Shown: in pieces, positions 34,896 to 43,637 of the stretch
How the letters are laid out: the number at the start of each line of letters is the position of its first letter
How positions within the stretch are numbered: position 1 is the stretch's first letter
Assembly (NCBI GenBank): GCA_019359675.1
Contig: JAHHGX010000030.1
Coordinates: 1 to 43,761, forward strand
DNA length: 43,761 bases
DNA from: Calothrix sp. FI2-JRJ7
GTDB lineage: Bacteria > Cyanobacteriota > Cyanobacteriia > Cyanobacteriales > Nostocaceae
Direction of reading: 5' to 3'
The notes under the pieces: generated by a model
Database searches by the model: none
What the model was told of the DNA's origin: nothing
Seen by the model: the letters and a program-made list of their open reading frames with translations, nothing else
Position numbers and translations under genes: made by a program

Positions 34896-35579
34896 TTGAA
34901 TTCACTACTAATTACAGCCACAGATACCGAAGCAGGTAAAACAGTTTTGACAACTGCGCTTGCAGCTTATTGGCAAAAATATCGTGCATCTCATAGCTTT
35001 GGCATCCTGAAGCCAATACAATCAGGAGAAGGAGACCGCGAAACTTACCAAAAGCTATTTTCGTTACAGCAGTCACCATCCGAAATCACACCACTATATT
35101 TTCAGGCACCACTGGCGCCACCAATTGCTGCTGCCAAAGAAAATAGAAATGTCGATTTGGCTCTTGTGTGGCAAACTTTGACGAAATTGCAGCAAAACAG
35201 AGATTTTGTGTTTGTCGAAGCATTAGGAGGACTAGGTTCTCCTGTCACTTTTGAGTTAACAGTAGCTGACTTAGCAGCCGAATGGCGTTTACCTACTATA
35301 TTAGTTGTGCCTGTGAAACTAGGCGCCATTTCTCAAGCTGTTGCAAATGTCGCGCTCGCCAAATTAACCAAAGTTAACTTGTTAGGAATAGTTTTAAACT
35401 GTTCTCAACCATATAGCGAAGCAGAAATTGAAGACTTGGCGCCAGCCGATTTGATACAATCACTTACTAACATTCGAGTTTTTGGCTGTTTGCCATATTT
35501 TGAAAACCCTAGTGATTTAGAAAAGTTAGCGGCTTCAGTATCTAATTTAGATTTAGAACACCTCTGGCAACGGATGTAA
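34896..35579 (+). CDS. bioD: Dethiobiotin synthetase
   Basis: BioD closes the ureido ring of 7,8-diaminononanoate with CO2 and ATP, the penultimate step of biotin synthesis. The 227-residue protein starts at TTG 34896 ([20 protein letters not shown]). The P-loop [10 protein letters not shown] (7-16) matches the family's GTDTxxGKT with Ala for Gly. [18 protein letters not shown] and [19 protein letters not shown] follow the family pattern. No ATG or GTG is well placed upstream. It is close behind the kinase gene and may share its transcript. The last codons (CGG ATG TAA) form the first unit of a 9-bp tandem repeat. Confidence 0.93.
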   Translation: MNSLLITATDTEAGKTVLTTALAAYWQKYRASHSFGILKPIQSGEGDRETYQKLFSLQQSPSEITPLYFQAPLAPPIAAAKENRNVDLALVWQTLTKLQQNRDFVFVEALGGLGSPVTFELTVADLAAEWRLPTILVVPVKLGAISQAVANVALAKLTKVNLLGIVLNCSQPYSEAEIEDLAPADLIQSLTNIRVFGCLPYFENPSDLEKLAASVSNLDLEHLWQRM

Positions 35580-35593
35580 CGGATGTAACGGAT
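35567..35593. repeat. CGGATGTAA short tandem repeat, copy 2, overlapping the bioD stop
   Basis: GCAACGGATGTAACGGATGT followed by AACGGAT: two full 9-bp periods plus a partial one. The first unit supplies bioD's last two codons and its stop. Similar arrays lie at 30741-30770 and 41153-41170. Confidence 0.85.
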
Positions 35594-35650
35594 AAACCAA
35601 AGCATAATAGGAATAGAAGTGCATTACTGTTATTAAATTAGAGTTTTAAG

Positions 35651-36868
35651 ATGATTTCTGCTTTTCCAAGTTTAACTTCAGTCGATTTATCTCGAATTCG
35701 CCTGTCTATTCGCAACCTTCATCCGCAAATAATCGAATGGCGGCGCCGACTCCATCAACAGCCCGAATTAGGTTTTCAAGAAAAACTTACTTCTTCATTT
35801 ATTGCGAGTAAGTTGCAAGAATGGGGCATTGAACATCAAACAGGTATTGCTACTACAGGTATTGTCGCTATTATCAAAGGCGAAAAATCAAGTAGTCGAA
35901 AAGTATTAGCAATTCGTGCGGATATGGACGCATTACCTGTTCAGGAACTTAATGAAGTAAGTTACCGTTCGCAGCACGACGGGTTGATGCACGCTTGTGG
36001 ACATGATGGACACACTGCTATTGCTCTTGGTACAGCATATTATTTACATCAACATCGTCATGATTTTGCTGGTACTGTTAAAATAATTTTTCAACCTGCT
36101 GAAGAAGGCCCAGGTGGCGCCAAACCGATGATAGAAGCGGGGGTTCTTAAAAATCCTGATGTTGATGCGATTATTGGCTTACATTTGTGGAATAACTTGT
36201 CTGTAGGAACTGTAGGTGTTCGACCTGGTGCCTTAATGGCTGCTGTAGAATCTTTTGATTGCACGATTTCTGGTCGAGGTGGACATGGCGCCATGCCACA
36301 TCAAACTGTAGATTCGGTTGTTGTTGCAGCTCAAGTTATTAATGCACTACAAACTATTGTCTCACGTAACGTTAACCCGATTGATTCCGCCGTTGTTACC
36401 ATTGGTAAACTTCATGCAGGTACTAAGCGTAATGTAATTGCTGATACTGCTGAGATGAGCGGTACTGTTAGGTACTTTAACCCAGCTTTAGTAGGGTTTT
36501 TTAAGAATCGTATCGAGCAAGTTATCAGTGGTATTTGTCAAGCTCAGGGTGCTAAATATGACTTAAATTACTGGTCATTATATCCGGCAGTAATTAACGA
36601 TGCAGCTATCGCAGAACTTGTTCGCTCTGTTGCTGAAGAAGTTGTGGAGACACCGCTTGGTATCGCACCTGAATGTCAAACTATGGGCGCCGAGGATATG
36701 TCCTTTTTCTTACAAGAAGTCCCAGGTTGTTACTTTTTCTTAGGTTCGGCAAATCCTGAGAAAGGTTTAGCATATCCGCACCATCACCCACGATTCGATT
36801 TTGACGAAACTGCTTTGGCAATGGGTGTGGAAATTTTTGTACGATGTGTAGAGAAATTCTGTAATTAG
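35651..36868 (+). CDS. M20 family amidohydrolase (N-acyl amino acid / hippurate hydrolase type)
   Basis: A 405-residue di-metal amidohydrolase of the M20D group. It has EWRRRLHQQPELGFQE, AIRADMDALPVQE, MHACGHDGHTAIALG (metal ligands), FQPAEEGPGGAKPMIEAG and GRGGHGAMPHQTVD (dimerisation domain). A late PHHHPRFDFDE block completes the site. Members remove acyl groups from amino acids or indole conjugates; the exact substrate cannot be read here. No signal peptide. It is 71 bp after bioD, with the short tandem repeat between, and 66 bp before the papain-like gene. Confidence 0.95.
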   Translation: MISAFPSLTSVDLSRIRLSIRNLHPQIIEWRRRLHQQPELGFQEKLTSSFIASKLQEWGIEHQTGIATTGIVAIIKGEKSSSRKVLAIRADMDALPVQELNEVSYRSQHDGLMHACGHDGHTAIALGTAYYLHQHRHDFAGTVKIIFQPAEEGPGGAKPMIEAGVLKNPDVDAIIGLHLWNNLSVGTVGVRPGALMAAVESFDCTISGRGGHGAMPHQTVDSVVVAAQVINALQTIVSRNVNPIDSAVVTIGKLHAGTKRNVIADTAEMSGTVRYFNPALVGFFKNRIEQVISGICQAQGAKYDLNYWSLYPAVINDAAIAELVRSVAEEVVETPLGIAPECQTMGAEDMSFFLQEVPGCYFFLGSANPEKGLAYPHHHPRFDFDETALAMGVEIFVRCVEKFCN

Positions 36869-36934
36869 TTTGTTCGAGCAGGTATAAATTATTATAAGTT
36901 TATTTTTAACTAATTTTATTTATACCAGCTAATT

Positions 36935-37732
36935 ATGACTTCCCAGCTATTAAATCCTACAGTCCTCGGCGCCTTAACAGACTTTGAAAATTCCAAAACT
37001 CCCGGTGTATGGGCAAGCGTTGAGAAAAAGCAGCTAGTTACAGAAATGCGGTTGCGTCTAAATGACCCGTTTCAAATTAACCAAGGCGCCCAACCTTTTT
37101 GTGGCCCTGCTGCTATTGTATTTGAATTGGTTCGTAAGCAGCCTTTACGGTATGTCCAAATTTGTCGTAGTTTGTTTGAAACAGGTATTTACACTGGTTT
37201 AACAACCAAAATAGAGGCATCACGGGCTTTACGACGTAGCAATGGGCGCCTGCGGATGAGTCAGTCCGACTGGATGGTTTTAGCGACGTTGCGAGAGTCT
37301 GAAAACTCTATATTTAATATTGAAGCAGAGGCACCGGAGATTGTGCGTAACTTAGCTGGGATGACAAAATCTTGGGAAATGAAAGGTTGGGTAAGAGAAA
37401 TATTAGGGTATCGTACCTGCACTTACCGTCACACTTATTTATATGGAGAGTTTGACGCATTGCAAGAAGCATCCAAGGCAGTTGCAGCTGGTGGAGTTGC
37501 ATTTGCTTTAATTACTGCTGATGGTTTGTTACGCGGAAAAACTCCATTCCTTCCACTTCCCACCCATTGGATTAGCATTTTAGGTAATATCTCAATAAAA
37601 GGAGGCGACTGGTTTTCTGATCAGAACGGGCGTATTAGTATGGACGTGTATTCTTGGGCTAGACAATATCATATCAATTTAGATGAGGCGCCTTTCGAGG
37701 ATTATTTCTGGGGTGTCGTAATTGGAATGTAG
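36935..37732 (+). CDS. Putative papain-like cysteine peptidase/transferase, unknown family
   Basis: A 265-residue soluble protein that I do not recognise by name. NQGAQPFCGPAAIVFEL (49-65) fits the papain-like pattern in which a Gln precedes a nucleophilic Cys (Cys56) at a helix start (compare C39/transglutaminase CGPAA blocks). LPTHWISILGN gives a His (211) at a strand start, and Asp229/Asp237 could complete a triad. The spacing (Cys to His about 155) is acceptable. Catalysis is inference; it might also be inactive. ATG at 36935 is the first start. It may be cotranscribed with the M20 gene. Confidence 0.6.
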   Translation: MTSQLLNPTVLGALTDFENSKTPGVWASVEKKQLVTEMRLRLNDPFQINQGAQPFCGPAAIVFELVRKQPLRYVQICRSLFETGIYTGLTTKIEASRALRRSNGRLRMSQSDWMVLATLRESENSIFNIEAEAPEIVRNLAGMTKSWEMKGWVREILGYRTCTYRHTYLYGEFDALQEASKAVAAGGVAFALITADGLLRGKTPFLPLPTHWISILGNISIKGGDWFSDQNGRISMDVYSWARQYHINLDEAPFEDYFWGVVIGM

Positions 37733-38040
37733 TACGTAGGTTGGGTGGAGGAACGGAACCCAACATTTTAACAGTATATCTATTTACCAGAGAGACATGA
37801 AAAAAGGTGAGCATTAATACTCACCTAAAATTCAACCACAGTAAACACTTAAATTCCAGTAAGCCTTATACTTGAAGCTTTGGCACTGGTAAAAACTTTA
37901 AACCTTATTTATATTTTGTTTATTTATTGATGAATCTTAGCTTGATACCTCAGATGATGCCTTCTCTCTATTGGGATAAGCGATGGTCTACTTTAAGATA
38001 GATAGTTTGGTTTTGTATAAGCGCCAATAAAATTGGGTAG

Positions 38041-38100
38041 GGTGCGTGAAAGCTATTACAACCAATCAATGTAACGTATATTAAAATGCTTTCACGCACC
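38041..38100. repeat. 60-bp hairpin repeat, copy 2
   Basis: Arms GGTGCGTGAAAGC (38041-38053) and GCTTTCACGCACC (38088-38100) have the same arms and total length as 5006-5065. Both have aaaat directly before the right arm. The rest of 37733-38191 shows no gene. Confidence 0.8.
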
Positions 38101-38120
38101 ATAATATCGTTAAGCAAGTA

Positions 38121-38150
38121 CTAAAAAACCCGATTGTTCAAAATCGGGTT
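38121..38150 (-). terminator. Rho-independent terminator of the GIRPI-repeat gene
   Basis: On the minus strand AACCCGAT pairs with ATCGGGTT around an eight-base loop and runs into TTTT. It lies about 40 bp beyond the stop of the gene at 38192-38755. Confidence 0.8.
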
Positions 38151-38191
38151 GAGAAACTAATAAGTTTTACTTATTTAATTAATTTAAATTA

Positions 38192-38755
38192 TTAATCTAA
38201 AAAGCCCATTATCATGTCGGAATCGTCGATGCTGTTTGAAGCGACAGGACGATTGCCCATTACTGTATAGGTTTCTGAAACAACAAGCGCACTGGAAGCG
38301 ATAGGACGAATACCAGAAAGGTTGATGCTATCTACTACATCTATTGTATTTGCACCAATTGGACGAATACCCATGATATTCATTGTGTCTACAACATGTA
38401 GATGGCTAACCCCAATTGGACGAATACCTGAAATTGACATTGTTTCGGCAATTTCTAAATCACTTGCGGCAATTGGACGTTCACCGGAAACTGCAAGCGA
38501 ACTGGGTTTTTCTTCACGAAGCTCAAGCTTGCTCGATTTTTCTTTTCCGTTAGATGATTCTGCTGGCACTGGCTTATCCTTTGTTAACTCGACTTTGTTT
38601 TCTACTTTTGTTTCTTCTGTTTCAACTGAATTGTTGGTTTCAGATGTGATTTCAGGTTGACCTTGGCTGTTTTCAACATCCACTGTCGCTTCCCCTTTGA
38701 GCTTGGCACGTCGCTGCCGAGGACTGGTTGGTTTGCCAGTGCTGCTGATGCCCAT
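38192..38755 (-). CDS. Protein with five 19-residue GIRPI repeats
   Basis: A 187-residue protein in two parts. Residues 1-88 are charged, low-complexity and probably disordered (MGISSTGKPTSPRQRRAKLK, then Glu/Lys/Ser-rich). The next 95 residues or so are five tandem 19-residue units: SGERPIAASDLEIAETMSI, SGIRPIGVSHLHVVDTMNI, MGIRPIGANTIDVVDSINL, SGIRPIASSALVVSETYTV and MGNRPVASNSIDDSDMIMG. A short tail, FLD, ends the protein. The consensus xGIRPIxxSxLxVxDTxxI suggests a small beta-solenoid or stacked strand-turn array. I know no function; similar unnamed proteins occur in cyanobacteria. No signal peptide. Strong terminator downstream. Confidence 0.85.
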   Translation of the reverse strand: MGISSTGKPTSPRQRRAKLKGEATVDVENSQGQPEITSETNNSVETEETKVENKVELTKDKPVPAESSNGKEKSSKLELREEKPSSLAVSGERPIAASDLEIAETMSISGIRPIGVSHLHVVDTMNIMGIRPIGANTIDVVDSINLSGIRPIASSALVVSETYTVMGNRPVASNSIDDSDMIMGFLD

Positions 38756-38933
38756 GTATTATACCCTCACTTCTTAATTGAATTTTACGATACTTAGGAG
38801 TATGAAAAATTTCCCTCTATATGAGAGTTTAACTTCAAAAGGGCTGACATAGGTATAATTATCTTCATCATATACATATAAGTAAACATTAATCGTTACG
38901 ATTGGTAAAATTTAATTACGAAGTAGAAACCCT

Positions 38934-39051
38934 AGAAACCCGGTTTCTTGATTAAAGATGGTAACTAAAAGTCATAATTTCTCATAGAAACCGGGTTTCT
39001 TTGTTGAAGATTGTAATAAAAAGCACAATTTTGCGTAGAAACCCGGTTTCT
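38934..39051. repeat. Three tandem AGAAACC-GGTTTCT units upstream of uvrB
   Basis: The palindrome AGAAACC(C/G)GGTTTCT occurs at 38934, 38986 and 39037, a spacing of 52 and 51 bp. The intervening sequences are related (gattaaagatggtaactaaa against gttgaagattgtaataaaaa), so whole units were duplicated. The related unit at about 4674-4755 has the same order. Its place just before uvrB may affect transcription, or it may be selfish. Confidence 0.8.
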
Positions 39052-39129
39052 GGTTATCCGCAGAAAAATACCGTATTTTTAGCAAGCGCTCTTGGTGGTA
39101 CATTCGCTACTATTATGTAGGGTATTCAT

Positions 39130-39143
39130 AGTACTTAAGTACG
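39130..39143 (+). promoter_or_regulatory. LexA (SOS) box in front of uvrB
   Basis: AGTACTTAAGTACG fits the consensus RGTACNNNDGTWCB described for Anabaena-type cyanobacterial LexA at every position, and it contains the perfect palindrome GTACTTAAGTAC. It ends five bases before the uvrB ATG, so a bound repressor would block the start region or a leader close to it. The match is seen directly; binding is inference. Confidence 0.7.
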
Positions 39144-39148
39144 AATGT

Positions 39149-41149
39149 ATGAAAGAGTTTAACCTTCAAGCACCCTTTCAACCGACTGGTGACCAACCGC
39201 AGGCTATTGAGCGATTGGTTAAATCAGTAAATGCTGGTAATATGTACCAAACGTTGCTCGGCGCCACTGGGACTGGTAAAACGTTCTCAATCGCGTCAGT
39301 AATAGAAAAGGTAGGTAAACCAACGTTAGTTTTAGCACACAATAAGACGTTGGCAGCGCAGTTATGTAACGAATTACGAGAGTTTTTCCCGAATAACGCT
39401 GTTGAATATTTTGTTAGTTATTACGATTATTATCAGCCAGAAGCTTATATTCCCGTCAGCGATACGTTTATAGAAAAGACAGCTTCGATTAATGACGAAA
39501 TAGATATGTTACGACACTCAGCGACTCGTTCGCTGTTTGAACGGAACGATGTTATCGTTGTGGCTTCGATTAGCTGTATATATGGTTTGGGTATCCCTAA
39601 TGAATATCTCAAAGCTGCAATTCCGTTTCAAGTCGGGATGGAAGTAGACCAACGAGAAATTTTGAAAGACCTTGTGTCTGTTCAATATACCCGTAACGAT
39701 ATCGAAATGGGTCGAGGTAAGTTTAGGGTTAGGGGTGATGTTCTCGAAATTGGGCCTGCATACGAAGATAGAATTATTCGCATTGAGTTTTTTGGGGATG
39801 AAGTTGATGCAATTCGTTATGTTGACCCAGTAACAGGGGAAATATTACAGAGTTTACAAGCAGTAAATTTGTATCCAGCACGTCACTTCGTTACACCCGA
39901 AGATCGATTAGAGGTAGCTATTAATGATATAGCGGCTGAACTCAAAGCACGTAAACTGGAACTAGAAGAACAAAATAAGTTGTTGGAAGCACAGCGCATT
40001 GACCAGCGTACTCGTTACGATTTGGAAATGTTGCGCGAAGTTGGTTATTGTAACGGTGTCGAGAATTACTCACGTCATTTAGCTGGGAGACTTGCAGGAG
40101 AACCACCTGAATGTTTAATTGATTATTTTCCTAAAGATTGGTTGCTAGTAATAGATGAGTCTCACGTTACAGTACCTCAGATTCGCGGTATGTATAATGG
40201 CGACCAAGCGCGTAAAAAAGTACTAATCGAACACGGGTTTCGTTTACCAAGTGCTGCTGATAACCGTCCTTTAAAATCAGAGGAATTTTGGCAGAAAGTC
40301 AACCAGTGTATTTTTGTCTCAGCAACTCCTGGGGAATGGGAGTTAGGAATTTCTGAAGATAATGTCGCTGAACAAATTATTCGTCCGACTGGAGTGCTTG
40401 ACCCAGAAATTGTTGTCCGTCCTAGTAATGGTCAAATTGATGATTTATTAGGCGAAATTAAAGACCGTGTAGACCTGAGTGAACGGGTATTAGTTACAAC
40501 TTTAACTAAACGAATGGCTGAGGATTTAACCGAGTATTTGCAAGATAATAGCATTCGGGTTAGATATTTACACTCAGAAATTAATTCCATTGAACGTATT
40601 GAAATTATTCAGGACTTACGTGATGGAAAGTTTGATGTATTGGTAGGTGTAAACTTACTGCGGGAAGGTTTAGATTTACCTGAAGTTTCGTTAGTGGCAA
40701 TTTTAGATGCTGATAAAGAAGGATTCCTTCGTGCGGAACGTTCTTTAATTCAAACAGTAGGTCGAGCAGCGCGTCATATACGTGGGCAAGCGATAATGTA
40801 CGCTGATAACCTTACTAACAGCATGTTAAAAACCATTGAAGAAACCGAACGGCGCCGTGGTATTCAAATGGCACATAATAAGATGCACGGCATTACACCG
40901 CAACCAATAGCTAAGAAAAAATCGAGTAATGCAATTTTATCATTCTTAGAAGTTTCGCGGCGCCTGAATTCCCAGGAGTTACAGATAGTCGAAGAACACA
41001 TCGACGAAATACCGTTAGAAAGCATTCCTGATTTAATTACAAAATTAGAAGCGCAAATGAAAGATGCTGCTAAGAACTTAGAATTTGAAGAAGCAGCTAA
41101 GTTTCGCGACAAAATTAAAACCTTACGCGACAAGTTAGTAGGACGGTAA
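39149..41149 (+). CDS. uvrB: Excinuclease ABC subunit B
   Basis: UvrB verifies DNA damage handed over by UvrA and recruits UvrC in nucleotide excision repair. From ATG 39149 the protein has 666 residues, the normal length, and opens [20 protein letters not shown]. Walker A is GATGTGKT (38-45). The damage-wedging beta-hairpin has [12 protein letters not shown]. The DESH box, SATPGEWE, and the helicase block [20 protein letters not shown] with later QTVGRAARH are intact. A C-terminal UVR motif ([19 protein letters not shown]) binds UvrC. The frame is open 57 bp further upstream, but through the LexA box. Single gene. Confidence 0.98.
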   Translation: MKEFNLQAPFQPTGDQPQAIERLVKSVNAGNMYQTLLGATGTGKTFSIASVIEKVGKPTLVLAHNKTLAAQLCNELREFFPNNAVEYFVSYYDYYQPEAYIPVSDTFIEKTASINDEIDMLRHSATRSLFERNDVIVVASISCIYGLGIPNEYLKAAIPFQVGMEVDQREILKDLVSVQYTRNDIEMGRGKFRVRGDVLEIGPAYEDRIIRIEFFGDEVDAIRYVDPVTGEILQSLQAVNLYPARHFVTPEDRLEVAINDIAAELKARKLELEEQNKLLEAQRIDQRTRYDLEMLREVGYCNGVENYSRHLAGRLAGEPPECLIDYFPKDWLLVIDESHVTVPQIRGMYNGDQARKKVLIEHGFRLPSAADNRPLKSEEFWQKVNQCIFVSATPGEWELGISEDNVAEQIIRPTGVLDPEIVVRPSNGQIDDLLGEIKDRVDLSERVLVTTLTKRMAEDLTEYLQDNSIRVRYLHSEINSIERIEIIQDLRDGKFDVLVGVNLLREGLDLPEVSLVAILDADKEGFLRAERSLIQTVGRAARHIRGQAIMYADNLTNSMLKTIEETERRRGIQMAHNKMHGITPQPIAKKKSSNAILSFLEVSRRLNSQELQIVEEHIDEIPLESIPDLITKLEAQMKDAAKNLEFEEAAKFRDKIKTLRDKLVGR

Positions 41150-41152
41150 CTG

Positions 41153-41170
41153 GCAACGGATGTAACGGAT
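41153..41170. repeat. CGGATGTAA short tandem repeat, copy 3
   Basis: GCAACGGATGTAACGGAT lies three bases after the uvrB stop. It is the same unit and phase as at 35567-35593, where it also abuts a gene's end. Confidence 0.85.
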
Positions 41171-41261
41171 GGTTTATTAATGTTATAGTGTTATATTGTA
41201 AATTGGGTTCTGCTGTGCGGAATCCAGTATACAATATCAAATAAAATGAATATCAAATAAA

Positions 41262-41855
41262 ATGAATATTCAGGCGCAAAAATATATGGATATTATCACA
41301 TTAAATATTCCACATTTAAATAGTGAAGCGTTTAAGGAACTTTGCCAAGTTAATAAAAACTTACGCTTGGAACGTGCATCGACCGGAGAAGTTTTAATTA
41401 TGCCACCAACATATCCGTGGACAGGAAGGAAAAATTCGGGTATTGTAGCTCAATTATGGACATGGAACGATAAAACAGAATTAGGTATAGTCTTTGACTC
41501 ATCGACAGGATTTACTTTACCTAATGGTGCTGTTTATTCACCTGATGCTTCTTGGGTTAGCAACGAACAATGGGATACTTTAACTCCAACTCAGCAAGAA
41601 GAGGAATTTTCTCCCCTCGCACCTGAGTTTGTAGTTGAGTTGCGTTCGAGTAGCGACTCGCTTAAAAAACTTCGAGAAAAAATGGAAGAATATATTGATA
41701 ATGGGATACGTTTAGGTTGGTTAATAGAACCAAAGAATAAAACAGTCGAAATCTACCGTAACGGTCAAGATGTTGAAGTGTTAAAATCACCTACTACTTT
41801 ATCTGGTGAAGATGTTTTACCTGGATTTGAGTTAAATTTAAATAAGGTCTGGTGA
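41262..41855 (+). CDS. Uma2 family putative endonuclease
   Basis: This 197-residue Uma2/DUF820 protein has the family blocks LRLERASTGEVLIMPPTYP, NSGIVAQLWTW, YSPDASWVS, PEFVVELRSSSDSLKKLREK and DNGIRLGWLIEPKNKTVEIY. D, E and K residues are arranged as in PD-(D/E)xK nucleases. It is shorter and diverged from the paralogue at 22218. A direct repeat (aatgaatatca) surrounds the start, giving two in-line ATGs; I use the one at 41262. Its 3' end abuts the eroded GMC gene, which reads towards it. Confidence 0.93.
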   Translation: MNIQAQKYMDIITLNIPHLNSEAFKELCQVNKNLRLERASTGEVLIMPPTYPWTGRKNSGIVAQLWTWNDKTELGIVFDSSTGFTLPNGAVYSPDASWVSNEQWDTLTPTQQEEEFSPLAPEFVVELRSSSDSLKKLREKMEEYIDNGIRLGWLIEPKNKTVEIYRNGQDVEVLKSPTTLSGEDVLPGFELNLNKVW

Positions 41856-42761
41856 TGTTGTTTAATAATATCAGCAGCTTTTTCCGCAATCATCATAGTC
41901 GCTGCTTTCGTGACCGACACCTGGTAAATTATGAACTACTGGAATGTTTAAGGATTTGAGGTGTGTACTGTCCCCAATTCCTGATAACATCAATAGTTGA
42001 GGTGAGTTAATGGCGCCTCCACATAAAATAATTTCTTTAGATACTTTTATTTCTTTAGTAACACCATTTTCAATATAAGTTAAACCAATAGCTTTTTTAT
42101 TTTCAATAATAATACGTGTGACTTGACAATTTGTTTGAACTCTTAAATTTATACGATGTATAATTGGCTTCAAGTAAGCAGTCGCAGCACTATGGTGCCG
42201 ACCATTTTTTTGCGTAACTTTTAAAACTCCAACTCCTTCTCTTAGAAATGCATTAAAATCATTATTCAATGGTAAACCCGCTTCTAATGCAGCCTGAACA
42301 AAAGTACTAGTTAATGGATTGATGTAGCGTAAATCTGTAACCTTTAAATATCGACCTACAGCGTGGTAGTCATCACTGCCTCTTGTTTGATTTTCGGCTT
42401 TTTTAAAGTATTTTAGGGCATCTTGGGCGCCCCAACCAGGATTACCATTATTTTCCCACTGATTATAATCTTGCCAATCTCCACGAATGTATATCATGGC
42501 ATTTATGGAACTGCTTCCACCCAAACATTTACCACGGGGGAAGAAAACGGAGCGATTATTTAAGTGTGGTTGTTTTTCTGTAAAGTAGGCCCAGTCGTAT
42601 TTTGTTTGAAATAATTTTGAAAACGCGACCGGAATATGAATTTCCTTATTGTCATCTCGGTTTCCAGCTTCTAACAATAGTACGTTAACATTTGATTCAC
42701 TTAACCGATTTGCTAATACACACCCTGCCGAACCGACGCCAATAACTACGTAATCGTACAT
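41853..42761 (-). pseudogene. GMC oxidoreductase with internal deletion
   Basis: From ATG 42759-42761 the frame gives 296 residues of a GMC (choline dehydrogenase-like) flavoenzyme: FAD loop VIGVGSAGCVLANRLSE (6-22), GGSSSINAMIYIRG and CGGAINSPQLLMLSGIG. Full members have about 500-530 residues. After LPGVGH the sense is lost and a stop comes at 41871-41873. Just there, in another frame, the minus strand reads MMIAEKAADIIKQHH, which looks like the extreme C-terminus of the same family. So about 200 codons in the middle, including the catalytic His region, have been deleted. Confidence 0.85.
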
Positions 42762-42937
42762 TTATTTTATATATAGAGTAACTATTTACGTTCCGTTCTT
42801 AGTATAGACTGCTTTCTCGTTTAATCTCTATCTCACGATATAACCGTTATCATCCTTGTTAAAGAGGTAAAGAATTGGTAAATCGATAAATATATAAAAA
42901 GAACATAACAAGCAAATATTCATTGCAGGTGAAAGTG

Positions 42938-43330
42938 ATGTTACCCACCTTTTTAACAGTCTTGGCTACCACATTGAGCCTACTGATTGTAGATATTATT
43001 TTTCGTGGCGTTGTTATCGCTAACTTTCCAGCAGCTTTAATCGCTGGCGCCGTAATCGGTTTTCTTAATGGTTCGCTTAAGCCAGTTTTATCAGCATTGT
43101 CTTTACCATTGAACTTTGCCACTTTCGGCGGTTTCTCATTAATTGTCAACGGATTCTGTTTTTGGTTGGCAGCAGCATTAGTTCCTGGGTTTGGTGTACA
43201 TGGAATTGCAGCATTTATTGTAGGACCTGTAATTCTGTCGTTAGGAAATACCTTTATTAACAACTACTTCGTTGAAAAGAATCTTGCCCTCAAGGGTAGC
43301 GATAATAACGCTCAATTGCCTTCCAGCTAA
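42938..43330 (+). CDS. Phage-holin-4-like membrane protein
   Basis: A protein of 130 residues with four hydrophobic segments (MLPTFLTVLATTLSLLIVDI, AALIAGAVIGFLNGSLKPV, FGGFSLIVNGFCFWLAAALV, AAFIVGPVILSLGNTFINN). It fits the small four-helix phage_holin_4 family that is common on cyanobacterial chromosomes. AGGTGA (42927-42932) precedes the ATG by a typical distance, so I take 42938 rather than an upstream TTG. No lysis genes are close, and a role in lysis is unlikely. It is 41 bp before the Pmp3 gene and probably cotranscribed with it. Confidence 0.85.
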   Translation: MLPTFLTVLATTLSLLIVDIIFRGVVIANFPAALIAGAVIGFLNGSLKPVLSALSLPLNFATFGGFSLIVNGFCFWLAAALVPGFGVHGIAAFIVGPVILSLGNTFINNYFVEKNLALKGSDNNAQLPSS

Positions 43331-43371
43331 TTATTCAACTAAATCCATCTGTACAAACAACTAACAAAACT

Positions 43372-43560
43372 ATGAAAGCACTTCGTTATATCCTCGGTAT
43401 TGCAATACCTCCTTTAGGTATTTTCCTCACATACGGTGTAGGTCAAACTCTAATTATCAATGTTCTGTTGACTTTATTAGGTTGGCTTCCTGGTAGTATT
43501 CATGCGCTTTGGGCAATTTCCAAGTACGAAGAAGGTCTCGACCCCCGCAGAAGTGTATAA
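43372..43560 (+). CDS. Pmp3/YqaE family small membrane protein
   Basis: This 62-residue proteolipid has two membrane helices (about 4-24 and 28-48). It shows the family pattern ILGIAIPPLGIFLTYGVG, then NVLLTLLGWLPGSIHALWAI, with a charged C-terminus (KYEEGLDPRR). Pmp3/YqaE proteins are salt- or stress-induced and affect membrane potential and ion leak in yeast and plants. It follows the holin-like gene closely, and a clear terminator lies downstream. Confidence 0.95.
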   Translation: MKALRYILGIAIPPLGIFLTYGVGQTLIINVLLTLLGWLPGSIHALWAISKYEEGLDPRRSV

Positions 43561-43600
43561 CAGTTTATCTAGGTAAGTAAGGATAAGAGTGGTTTTCAAA

Positions 43601-43629
43601 AGGTGTAAGTTAAGCTTACACCTTATTTT
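43601..43629 (+). terminator. Rho-independent terminator of the holin-like/Pmp3 unit
   Basis: AGGTGTAAG (43601-43609) pairs with CTTACACCT (43614-43622) and is followed by tattttttt. It is the best terminator on the plus strand in the window and marks the end of the two-gene unit. Confidence 0.85.
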
Positions 43630-43637
43630 TTTGAATA

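Noticed and set aside
38934-39051. Regularly spaced repeats that could be a CRISPR array
   Set aside because: Only three short palindromic units, and the intervening sequences are related to each other rather than unique; no cas genes nearby.
39092-39148. 19-residue extension of UvrB
   Set aside because: It would be translated through the LexA box and is unlike other UvrB starts; [17 protein letters not shown] is typical.
42938-43330. Phage holin as a sign of a prophage
   Set aside because: Small holin-4-like proteins are ordinary on cyanobacterial chromosomes; the neighbour is Pmp3.
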